Both the position numbers and the translations under genes were made by a program. A DNA stretch of 6,103 nucleotides. It comes from Streptosporangiaceae bacterium (lineage in GTDB: Bacteria; Actinomycetota; Actinomycetes; Streptosporangiales; Streptosporangiaceae). The notes beneath the pieces were generated by a model. That model did not search any database. It was given only the letters and a program-made list of their open reading frames with translations, and had not been told where the DNA came from. Shown here in pieces: positions 1-5,129 of the stretch (position 1 is the first letter of the stretch; every line of letters starts with the position of its first letter). Location: assembly GCA_030040815.1 (NCBI GenBank), contig JASHSZ010000255.1:1-6103 (forward strand), read 5' to 3'.

Positions 1-961
1 GAGCGGTCCGGTAGCCCCACTCAAGATCGCTTCTGGTTGTGATCGCCGCTGCACGTTCTGCGCGATCCCGGCATTTCGCGGCGCGTTCGTGTCCCGGCAG
101 CCCGCCGACCTACTGGCCGAAGCCGGCTGGCTAGCCGATCACGGGACGCGTGAGCTCCTGCTCGTCAGCGAGAACTCCACGTCCTACGGCAAGGACCTCG
201 GCGATCTGCGGCTACTGGAGTCGCTGCTGCCGCGACTCGCCGATGTGCCGGGCATCCGCCGCGTCCGGGTGAGTTACCTGCAGCCCGCGGAGGTCAGGTC
301 GGGCCTCGTCCGGGTGCTCGCCGGAACGCCAGGGGTCGCGCGGTACTTCGACCTGTCTTTCCAGCACGCCAGCGGCACCGTGCTGCGGGCCATGCGCAGG
401 TTCGGGGACGGGGACCGGTTTCTGCAGCTCATCGGTCAGATCAGGGCGCTCGCTCCGGACGCGGGGATTCGGTCGAACTTCATCGTCGGCTTCCCTGGCG
501 AGACCGAAGCTGACGTGGCTGACCTGCAGGACTTCCTGGCGGCTGCCCGGCTGGATGCCATCGGCATCTTCGGTTACTCCGACGAGGACGGCACGGAAGC
601 TGCGGGGCTGCCCGGCCAGCTGCCCGAGCACGAGATCGCCGACCGGGTTGACGATCTGGCCGCCCTGGCGGACGAGCTCATGGCCGAGCGCGCCTCTGCC
701 CGGATCGGCAGCCAGGTGGCTGTCCTCATCGACGAGGTACAGCCGGATGGCGGCTACCTGGGCCGCGCGGAGCACCAGGCACCCGAGGTGGACGGCACCA
801 CCGAGGTTTCTAGCGAGTCGCAGCTTGCCGTCGGCGACCTGGTGCAGGCGGTCGTCACCGGCAGCGACGGAGTCGACCTGAGCGCCGCGGCCGTCGCCGA
901 CCTGCGGCCAGGCCGAGCGGGCCGGTGCGCCGCCCTGGCGGGAGACGCAGGCGAGCGGTGA
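1..961 (+). CDS. rimO: Ribosomal protein S12 methylthiotransferase RimO (5'-partial)
   Basis: Radical SAM enzyme that adds a methylthio group to the beta-carbon of a conserved aspartate of ribosomal protein S12, in the cytoplasm. The reading frame is open from base 2, so the gene starts before the window; 319 residues are visible and the N-terminal UPF0004 [Fe-S] domain is missing. The radical SAM motif CxxxCxxC ([12 protein letters not shown]) has its cysteine codons at 38, 50 and 59. Further family landmarks are [30 protein letters not shown] and [15 protein letters not shown]; the last is typical of RimO rather than MiaB. A C-terminal TRAM-like substrate-binding domain spans roughly 700-900. 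A GTG at 89 is internal, lies after the cluster motif and is not the start. The TGA stop overlaps the pgsA GTG start (GTGA, 958-961). RimO against MiaB or MtaB is a confident call. Confidence 0.95.
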   Translation, partial: SGPVAPLKIASGCDRRCTFCAIPAFRGAFVSRQPADLLAEAGWLADHGTRELLLVSENSTSYGKDLGDLRLLESLLPRLADVPGIRRVRVSYLQPAEVRSGLVRVLAGTPGVARYFDLSFQHASGTVLRAMRRFGDGDRFLQLIGQIRALAPDAGIRSNFIVGFPGETEADVADLQDFLAAARLDAIGIFGYSDEDGTEAAGLPGQLPEHEIADRVDDLAALADELMAERASARIGSQVAVLIDEVQPDGGYLGRAEHQAPEVDGTTEVSSESQLAVGDLVQAVVTGSDGVDLSAAAVADLRPGRAGRCAALAGDAGER

Positions 962-1620
962 GCTGGGCGGCACCTGGCACCGACGGAGACGGCACCGTGC
1001 CGGCGCGGCCCGGCGCACCGCCAGGCGGTGACCAGCGGGGCGTGAGCCCCGCGGCGAGGAGCGCCGAGACAGGCAGCCTGGCGGCGCCTGGCCTGGTCAA
1101 CGTCGCGAACGCCCTGACCGTCGGGCGCCTCGCCCTGGTGCCCGTCTTCCTCTGGTTCCTGCTCGCGGGCGGCACGGACGACCGGGCGATCGCCTTCGTC
1201 GCCTTCGCCGTGGCGTCGATCACCGACCTGCTGGACGGCGAGCTGGCCAGGCGACGCAGCCTGATCACGGATTTCGGGAAGATCGCCGATCCGATCGCCG
1301 ACAAGGCGCTGACCGGATCCGCACTGATCACGCTGTCCTACCTGGGCGAGCTGCCATGGTGGATCACTGCCGTCATCGTGGTCAGGGAGCTGGTTGTCAC
1401 AGCGCTGCGATTCTGGGTCATCAGGCGAGGCGTGATCGCAGCGAGCAGGGGCGGAAAGGCCAAGACGGTGCTGCAGATCATCGCCATCAGCCTGTACGTG
1501 CTGCCCTGGCACATCGAACTGCTGCGGGTGACCGTGATGGGGGCGGCCCTGGTCGTGACGGTGGTGACCGGGGCGGACTACACCCTCAGGGCGATGCGGC
1601 TGCGCCGGGCCGTGCGGTGA
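958..1620 (+). CDS. pgsA: CDP-diacylglycerol-glycerol-3-phosphate 3-phosphatidyltransferase (PgsA family)
   Basis: Integral membrane CDP-alcohol phosphatidyltransferase, expected to make phosphatidylglycerophosphate from CDP-diacylglycerol and glycerol-3-phosphate, the committed step to phosphatidylglycerol and cardiolipin. The full metal- and substrate-binding signature D(x)2DG(x)2AR(x)8G(x)3D(x)3D is intact at residues 90-115 (DLLDGELAR ... GKIADPIAD, bases 1225-1302). Hydrophobic segments lie near residues 50-70, 77-89, 117-150, 166-180 and 187-203. I chose GTG 958 because it overlaps the rimO stop (GTGA); this gives 220 residues. The first ~45 residues are Gly/Pro/Ala-rich and not membrane-like. 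GTG 1042 would give 192 residues, also near family length, but its only nearby purine run (GGGG at 1037-1040) sits 1 nt from the start. The rimO/cinA/clgR setting matches the pgsA3-clgR locus of mycobacteria. Substrate identity (glycerol phosphate or another alcohol) is inferred. Confidence 0.9.
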   Translation: MSWAAPGTDGDGTVPARPGAPPGGDQRGVSPAARSAETGSLAAPGLVNVANALTVGRLALVPVFLWFLLAGGTDDRAIAFVAFAVASITDLLDGELARRRSLITDFGKIADPIADKALTGSALITLSYLGELPWWITAVIVVRELVVTALRFWVIRRGVIAASRGGKAKTVLQIIAISLYVLPWHIELLRVTVMGAALVVTVVTGADYTLRAMRLRRAVR

Positions 1621-2126
1621 GCCTGGCCGCCGCCGAACCGGATGATATCGGACAGCTCGCTCGGCTGGCCGTCCAGCTGCTTACGGCGAGCGGGCGCACT
1701 GTCGCGGTGGCCGAGTCGCTGACCGGCGGCCTGGTCAGCGGGGCGCTGACCAGCGTGTCCGGGGCGTCGGTGGTACTTCGTGGCGGTGTCGTGGCCTACG
1801 CGACCGATGTCAAGGAGGCGCTGCTCGGCGTGCCGGCGGATCTGCTGGCCCGCCAGGGCCCGGTCGACCCGGACGTTGCCGCGGCTATGGCTGCCGGGGT
1901 GCGCCGGGTGCTCAGTGCGACCTACGGCATCGCGACCACCGGAGTCGCCGGGCCAGGTCCTGCCGACGGCAAGGCAGCGGGGACTGTCTTCATCGCGGTC
2001 GTCGGACCGACCGGGGGCTCGGGACGAGGTTTGCAGCTGCGCGGCGACCGCCAGCGGGTACGCGAGGAGACCGTGCGTCAGACGTTGTCCCTGCTAGTTA
2101 ACGGGTTGCGGGAAGACCCCCGCTGA
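1617..2126 (+). CDS. cinA: CinA C-terminal-domain protein, probable nicotinamide-nucleotide amidohydrolase (PncC type)
   Basis: A 169-residue stand-alone CinA C-terminal domain. The family deamidates nicotinamide mononucleotide to nicotinate mononucleotide, recycling NMN released by NAD-using enzymes such as bacterial DNA ligase. Visible family motifs are AESLTGG at residues 32-38 (the conserved Ser-containing active-site loop), Y-x4-K in YATDVKEALLGVP (61-73), and the glycine-rich TGVAGPGPADGKAAGT at 108-123. The usual C-terminal RxxVRxxTVxxxL pattern follows near 147-160. The N-terminal MoCF-like domain of two-domain CinA is absent, as is normal for PncC-type proteins. The start is GTG 1617, overlapping the pgsA stop (GTGA, 1617-1620). 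The frame is open further upstream, but that stretch is shadow sequence inside pgsA. It is likely translated by coupling to pgsA. The enzyme activity is inferred from the family. Confidence 0.9.
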   Translation: MSLAAAEPDDIGQLARLAVQLLTASGRTVAVAESLTGGLVSGALTSVSGASVVLRGGVVAYATDVKEALLGVPADLLARQGPVDPDVAAAMAAGVRRVLSATYGIATTGVAGPGPADGKAAGTVFIAVVGPTGGSGRGLQLRGDRQRVREETVRQTLSLLVNGLREDPR

Positions 2127-2142
2127 TTACAGTGTTACGTTA

Positions 2143-2158
2143 CGTGTCTGTGAACACG
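2143..2158. promoter_or_regulatory. Inverted repeat upstream of the clgR-like gene, candidate operator
   Basis: CGTGT-N6-ACACG has perfect 5-bp arms and lies about 85 bp before the regulator start, in the only sizeable gap of the plus-strand block. Just before it is a direct repeat GTTAC-GTTAC at 2134-2143. ClgR-type regulators are known to autoregulate, so an operator is expected here. I cannot match this repeat to a published ClgR box, and such short arms can occur by chance. Confidence 0.3.
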
Positions 2159-2195
2159 CGGCTGTGCCCTCTCCCGCCTAGTCCTCCCGGGCAGG

Positions 2196-2206
2196 TACGG
2201 TAGAAG
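2196..2206 (+). promoter_or_regulatory. Possible -10 region for the clgR-like gene
   Basis: TACGGT (2196-2201) and the overlapping TAGAAG (2201-2206) both resemble actinobacterial -10 hexamers (TAnnnT and TAGAAT-like). They lie 36-46 bp before the ATG. No convincing -35 is seen at 16-18 bp upstream, so the element may depend on an activator or may be wrong. A promoter somewhere in 2127-2225 is likely because the gene is separated from cinA. Confidence 0.25.
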
Positions 2207-2226
2207 GGTCAGTAGATCAGCCTCGG

Positions 2227-2234
2227 GGAGGGAG
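2227..2234 (+). promoter_or_regulatory. Ribosome binding site of the clgR-like gene
   Basis: GGAGGGAG lies 7 nt before the ATG at 2242. It is a strong Shine-Dalgarno match that fixes the start codon, unlike the overlap-coupled starts of pgsA and cinA. Confidence 0.75.
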
Positions 2235-2241
2235 CGCGACG

Positions 2242-2787
2242 ATGGTCCTGCTTCGTCACTTGCTTGGTGACGCGCTACGGCGACTGCGTCTTCGCCAGGG
2301 CCGCACCCTCCGCGAGGTGTCGGCGACAGCTCGGGTCTCCCTGGGGTACCTGTCCGAAGTCGAGCGCGGCCGGAAGGAAGCGTCCTCGGAGCTGCTTGCC
2401 TCCATCTGCGACGCCCTCGGGGCTCCGCTGTCCCAGGTCCTGCGTGAGGTCTCGGACGGCTTTGCGCTGGCAGAGCTGCAGAGCGAGCCCGCGTTCGACA
2501 TCCCGCTCGAGCCCGCCCTGGCGCGCGGACCGGCAGAGCCGGACGCCATCGAAGACGGTGTCGAGCGGCCAGTACCTGTCGGGCCGCCTCCCCAGCCGCG
2601 CCGTACCGTGCGGATCCCGCAGGGCGATGGTCCGCAGCGCCTAGTCATGCCGCAGCGGGCCATGAAGGTCGGCGCGGACCAGCGCATGGCGCAGGCCGAG
2701 CCCGTGCTCGAGCCCGTCAAGCTGCCGGGACCGCCGCCGAAGTTTGACAAGCTGGCTCACGACATCACCGACATGGTCCCGGTTTAG
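2242..2787 (+). CDS. clgR: ClgR-like XRE-family transcriptional regulator with extended C-terminal tail
   Basis: DNA-binding regulator of 181 residues. Residues 3-78 closely resemble actinobacterial ClgR, the activator of clp protease and other proteostasis genes. They carry a Cro/CI-type helix-turn-helix with GRTLREVS (20-27) and the recognition region [19 protein letters not shown] (32-50). The position after rimO-pgsA-cinA supports the call, since clgR follows pgsA3 in mycobacteria. From about residue 80 the protein departs from the usual form. Known ClgRs are about 110-130 residues and end in a small-residue degron (Ala-Ala in Streptomyces, -AVA in Mycobacterium). This one has a Pro-rich, charged tail ending in [14 protein letters not shown] with no Ala-Ala end. 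GC3 stays high through the tail, which argues against a frameshift. The helix-turn-helix family is certain; true ClgR function is likely but inferred. Confidence 0.88.
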   Translation: MVLLRHLLGDALRRLRLRQGRTLREVSATARVSLGYLSEVERGRKEASSELLASICDALGAPLSQVLREVSDGFALAELQSEPAFDIPLEPALARGPAEPDAIEDGVERPVPVGPPPQPRRTVRIPQGDGPQRLVMPQRAMKVGADQRMAQAEPVLEPVKLPGPPPKFDKLAHDITDMVPV

Positions 2788-2811
2788 CCCACTCAGGCCC
2801 GATTAGAGAAA

Positions 2812-2839
2812 GGCCCGCGCCGTCCGGACGGCGCGGGCC
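2812..2839. terminator. Perfect 28-bp palindrome, bidirectional terminator between clgR and the Rrf2 gene
   Basis: GGCCCGCGCCGTCC is followed directly by its exact reverse complement, giving a very stable GC-rich hairpin between two convergent genes. It lies 24 nt after the clgR stop and 2 nt after the Rrf2 stop. Read on the minus strand it is followed by TTTCTCTAATC, a fair U-rich tail for ending the Rrf2 transcript. On the plus strand the tail (CTTCAG) is poor in U, so termination of clgR there may be less intrinsic. Confidence 0.8.
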
Positions 2840-2841
2840 CT

Positions 2842-3306
2842 TCAGTTAGCCCACTGGGATGTCCAGGCCTTCGGATCATCGGCGAGCTTCTGAACGCTTG
2901 GCGGCAGTTCCGCGGTGACGATGTGCTCGAGGGTGACTTCCTCGAGTATCGCGCGCTCGTTGGCGCGCAACGCAATCCAGACCGTCTGCAGCGGCGAGGC
3001 CGCGCCGGTGTACCCGAGGTTCTCGGGACGTTCGCCGCGCACGCCCACGAGCGGGCCGTCGATCGCCCTGATGATGTCCGCCAGGGATATCTCGCTGGCA
3101 GGCCGGGCCAGCCAGAAGCCACCGTCAGGCCCGCGCTGGCTGCGCACGAGGCCAGCCCGGCGCAGCTGGGTCAAGATCGCTTCCAGGAACTTGCTTGGCA
3201 TGGCCTGCGACCGCGCGAGATGGTCCGCCGTTACATGACCAGCTCCGGCTGCGGCCAGCTCGATCGCGGCGCGCAGCGCGTAATCGGACCGCGCAGACAG
3301 ACGCAT
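2842..3306 (-). CDS. Rrf2-family winged-helix transcriptional regulator, cysteine-free
   Basis: A 154-residue Rrf2 regulator. The opening MRLSARSDYALRA is the canonical family start, followed by the helix-turn-helix (about 25-54, with PSKFLEAILTQLRRAGLV) and the wing (RSQRGPDGGFWLARP, 56-70). A dimerisation helix and the segment RPENLGYTGAASPLQTVW (93-110), which I recall from actinobacterial members, come next. There is no cysteine at all, so it cannot hold an [Fe-S] cluster through Cys ligands as IscR, NsrR or RsrR do; its signal is unknown. Start: ATG 3306 fits the family; ATG 3315 (MLH extra) is the alternative, with GGAG 4 nt upstream. The gene converges on clgR and lies downstream of, and on the same strand as, the sugar operon, but is separated from it by about 300 bp. 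The target genes are unknown. Confidence 0.9.
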   Translation of the reverse strand: MRLSARSDYALRAAIELAAAGAGHVTADHLARSQAMPSKFLEAILTQLRRAGLVRSQRGPDGGFWLARPASEISLADIIRAIDGPLVGVRGERPENLGYTGAASPLQTVWIALRANERAILEEVTLEHIVTAELPPSVQKLADDPKAWTSQWAN

Positions 3307-3320
3307 ATGAAGCATTATGC
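3303..3320 (-). promoter_or_regulatory. AT-rich palindromic cluster at the Rrf2 start: candidate leaderless promoter and operator
   Basis: On the minus strand, CATAAT (3319-3314) matches TATAAT in 5 of 6 positions and ends 7 nt before ATG 3306. That is the spacing of a leaderless actinobacterial promoter. The same 18 bp form an inverted repeat (GCATA-N8-TATGC) and contain GCAT-A-ATGC and CATATG palindromes, which would suit autorepression by the Rrf2 dimer. No -35 is visible 17-19 bp upstream. The stretch is conspicuously AT-rich against its surroundings. Confidence 0.35.
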
Positions 3321-3321
3321 T

Positions 3322-3336
3322 CCGGGCGGCGCCCGG
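3322..3336. other. GC-rich hairpin just upstream of the Rrf2 start
   Basis: CCGGGC-GGC-GCCCGG on the plus strand has perfect 6-bp arms and a 3-nt loop. On the minus strand it ends in the first bases of the only GGAG-like ribosome binding site (3323-3320) before ATG 3315. If transcription starts upstream of it, the hairpin could mask that site. Confidence 0.45.
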
Positions 3337-3421
3337 CCGGCGGATGCCGCTCCGGGCTTTGTGCTGCCGAGACCAGGTCAGCGGACGGGTCAGCTTCGCG
3401 AACGGCTCAAGCAGGCGGTCC

Positions 3422-3436
3422 GCCGAGCGTCTCGGC
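3422..3436. other. Small perfect hairpin in the GH3-Rrf2 spacer
   Basis: GCCGAG-CGT-CTCGGC has 6-bp perfect arms and a 3-nt loop. It is one of several stem-loops in this gene-free spacer. No U-run follows on either strand, so it is not a classical terminator. Confidence 0.4.
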
Positions 3437-3443
3437 AGCCGCA

Positions 3444-3486
3444 GGGGCGGTCGGGGCTGGCAACCCGTCGGCCTCGACGCCGCCCC
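3444..3486. other. Long bulged hairpin in the GH3-Rrf2 spacer
   Basis: GGGGCGGTCGGGGC (3444-3457) can pair with 3471-3486 (GCCTCGACGCCGCCCC): 7 bp perfect at the base, then about 6 more after a 2-nt bulge and with one mismatch, around a 13-nt loop. It lies downstream of the GH3 gene on its transcript. It may act as a 3'-end stabiliser or a U-less terminator. The function is inferred. Confidence 0.4.
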
Positions 3487-3487
3487 T

Positions 3488-3628
3488 TCACGCCCGGCAT
3501 TTGTCTGCCCTTAGCGGGCGCTCAGGCCCGGCATTTTGGCGCCCCTCAGCGGGCGTTCAGGCCCGGCATTGTGGCGCCCCTCAGCGGGCGTTCAGACCCG
3601 GCAACTCAGCGGCCCGTCAGGCCCAGCA
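3488..3628. repeat. 35-bp imperfect tandem repeat array running into the GH3 3' end
   Basis: Two full 35-bp units (3510-3544 and 3545-3579) agree at 32 of 35 positions. A third (3580-3603) matches the first 24 bases of the second at 23 positions and is then cut off. A degenerate half-unit precedes them (3488-3510, 18 of 23 matching the end of unit 1). A further degenerate copy (3605-3628, 20 of 24) covers the stop and last codons of the GH3 gene. Unit 1 has perfect inverted arms GGGCGC...GCGCCC (3516-3521/3539-3544); unit 2 keeps them with one G-T pair (3551-3556/3574-3579). So each full unit can form a stem-loop. There are no spacers, so it is not CRISPR. Confidence 0.75.
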
Positions 3629-5129
3629 GCTCGGCGGCTGCCTGGGAGTTGCTGTGGGCGGCCCCGTAGCTGGCGACGTAGCGCCCGGCAGCGGGCCGCC
3701 AGGCGGGCAGACCCATCTCCAGTACCACCGCGTCGGGTCGGGCCGCGACGAGTCGCGTGACCGCCTCGGCGGCGAGCGGATGCCGGTGCGCGTCCCGGAC
3801 GACGATGACCAGGGACCGGCCGCTGGCGTCGGTCAGCAGCCGCGCCACGAGACCCGGCAGCTCCGCGGCCGGCGTGCTGGTGCTGATCTCGCGGTAGCTG
3901 CCATCGGCTAGCCACGGCCGCAACCCCCAGGGAACTGCGCCGACTGCGAGGTTCGACGGCGGGACGAACTGGACGACCAGCGGATTGTCCAGCGCCGGGA
4001 GGCTGCCGTCGACCGCCAGCGCGCGCCGGGCCGCGGCGAGCCCGATCGGCTGACCGTCGCCGCCGGCTGCCGCGCCATCGACGGCACCGGCATGGTCGGG
4101 CCCCACCGCGACGCCCCTGTGAGTTGCGGTCCACGCGCGGAGCTCGTCGACCCGGGCGGCGGCCTCCTCCAGACGCTCACCCGGCAGCCGCCCGGACCGC
4201 ACTGCCTCGACGAGCGCGGTCTTGACGGCGAGAAAGCTCAGCTGATCCTGATCGCGCCCGAGACACAGCAGGTCGGTGCCTGCAATCACGGCTTGCACGG
4301 CGGCCTCTGGGATGCCATACCGGTCCCGGACTGCCCGCATTTCCAGGCCGTCGGAGACGATGACGCCGGTGAAGCCGAGTTCGCCGCGCAGCAGGTCGGT
4401 CAGCGCCGCGCGGGACAGAGACGCGGGCAGCTCGCCACTGAGTTCCGGGATGAGCAGATGGCTCGGCATGATGGCACGCACCCCGGCTGCGATCGCGGCA
4501 TCGAACGGGGGCAGGTCCCTGGCCCGGAGCACGGGGAGCGGCGCGTCCACGGTGGCGAGCTCGAGATGCGAGTCAGCCCGCGTGCTGCCGTGGCCGGGGA
4601 AGTGCTTGGCGCAGGCTGCCACCCCCGCCGACTGCATGCCTGCCACGGCAGCCGCGGCGTGCCGTGCCACGAGCGCCGGGTCGGAGCCGAATGACCTGGT
4701 CCCGATGACCGGGTTGTGCGCCTCGCTGTTGACGTCTACGGCAGGGGCAAGGTTGAAGTTGATGCCGAGCGCCGCCAGGTCGGCGCCGAGGGCCGCGTAC
4801 ACCGCCCTGGTCAGCGCTACGTCGTCGATGGAGCCCAGGGCCGCGTTCCCTGGGTACTCGCTGCCGGTCCGGTGCGAGATACGGGTGACGTCGCCGCCTT
4901 CCTCGTCAATGGCGATGACGGGCTCGGTGGCGGCACCGCGCAGGCTCGCGGTGAGCGCTCTCAGTTGCTCCCGGTCATGGACGTTCGGCCCGAACAGGGT
5001 GACCCCGGCCAGGCCGCCCCGCAGGGCTTCCTGGATCCAGCCAGGAGAGCGACGGCCGGCAAACGGAGGTATCAGGACCGCGTCGGCGAGCCGGCCCAGC
5101 GCTGGGTCGGTCGTCAGCTCGTCTGTCAT
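3606..5129 (-). CDS. Family GH3 glycoside hydrolase, probable cytoplasmic beta-N-acetylglucosaminidase
   Basis: A 507-residue GH3 enzyme of the NagZ/DasD type, expected to remove terminal beta-N-acetylglucosamine from imported oligosaccharides or muropeptides. The (beta/alpha)8 domain has IDEEGGDVTRI (74-84), KHFPGHG (175-181) and the D-x-H dyad D186/H188 in ADSHLELATVD. That dyad is the acid/base hallmark of GH3 N-acetylglucosaminidases. The nucleophile is probably D260 in VSDGLEM. Residues from about 345 to 507 form a second, less typical domain. No signal peptide or lipobox is seen, so it should be cytoplasmic. ATG 5129 was chosen because it overlaps the permease stop (ATGA, 5126-5129) and begins just before the conserved fold. 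The open frame extends to 5240, but that is the permease's shadow. The permease-then-GH3 order resembles Streptomyces dasC-dasD. Substrate specificity is inferred. Confidence 0.92.
   Translation of the reverse strand: MTDELTTDPALGRLADAVLIPPFAGRRSPGWIQEALRGGLAGVTLFGPNVHDREQLRALTASLRGAATEPVIAIDEEGGDVTRISHRTGSEYPGNAALGSIDDVALTRAVYAALGADLAALGINFNLAPAVDVNSEAHNPVIGTRSFGSDPALVARHAAAAVAGMQSAGVAACAKHFPGHGSTRADSHLELATVDAPLPVLRARDLPPFDAAIAAGVRAIMPSHLLIPELSGELPASLSRAALTDLLRGELGFTGVIVSDGLEMRAVRDRYGIPEAAVQAVIAGTDLLCLGRDQDQLSFLAVKTALVEAVRSGRLPGERLEEAAARVDELRAWTATHRGVAVGPDHAGAVDGAAAGGDGQPIGLAAARRALAVDGSLPALDNPLVVQFVPPSNLAVGAVPWGLRPWLADGSYREISTSTPAAELPGLVARLLTDASGRSLVIVVRDAHRHPLAAEAVTRLVAARPDAVVLEMGLPAWRPAAGRYVASYGAAHSNSQAAAELLGLTGR

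Noticed and set aside
89..961. GTG at 89 as the start of the rimO gene
   Set aside because: The frame is open to the window edge and the essential CxxxCxxC motif is encoded at 38-61, upstream of this GTG.
212..1512. Minus-strand open frames opposite rimO and pgsA
   Set aside because: They give no recognisable protein features, and the plus strand has clear RimO and CDP-alcohol transferase motifs.
2480..2787. Frameshift as the cause of the odd ClgR tail
   Set aside because: GC3 stays high in the annotated frame to the stop, and the alternative plus-strand frame (2264-2644) does not restore a usual ClgR ending.
3371..3379. GACCAGGTC palindrome as a DasR-type operator upstream of the Rrf2 gene
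   Set aside because: It shares only half-site letters with the known TGGTCTAGACCA core, has different spacing, and is not upstream of the sugar operon.
3488..3628. CRISPR array
   Set aside because: The 35-bp units are directly adjacent with no unique spacers, the copies are degenerate, and no cas gene is present.
2923..3669. Plus-strand open frame of 248 codons across the Rrf2 gene and spacer
   Set aside because: It is the antisense shadow of the Rrf2 gene and continues through the repeats; its composition (Arg/Pro/Gly) is typical of non-coding high-GC frames.
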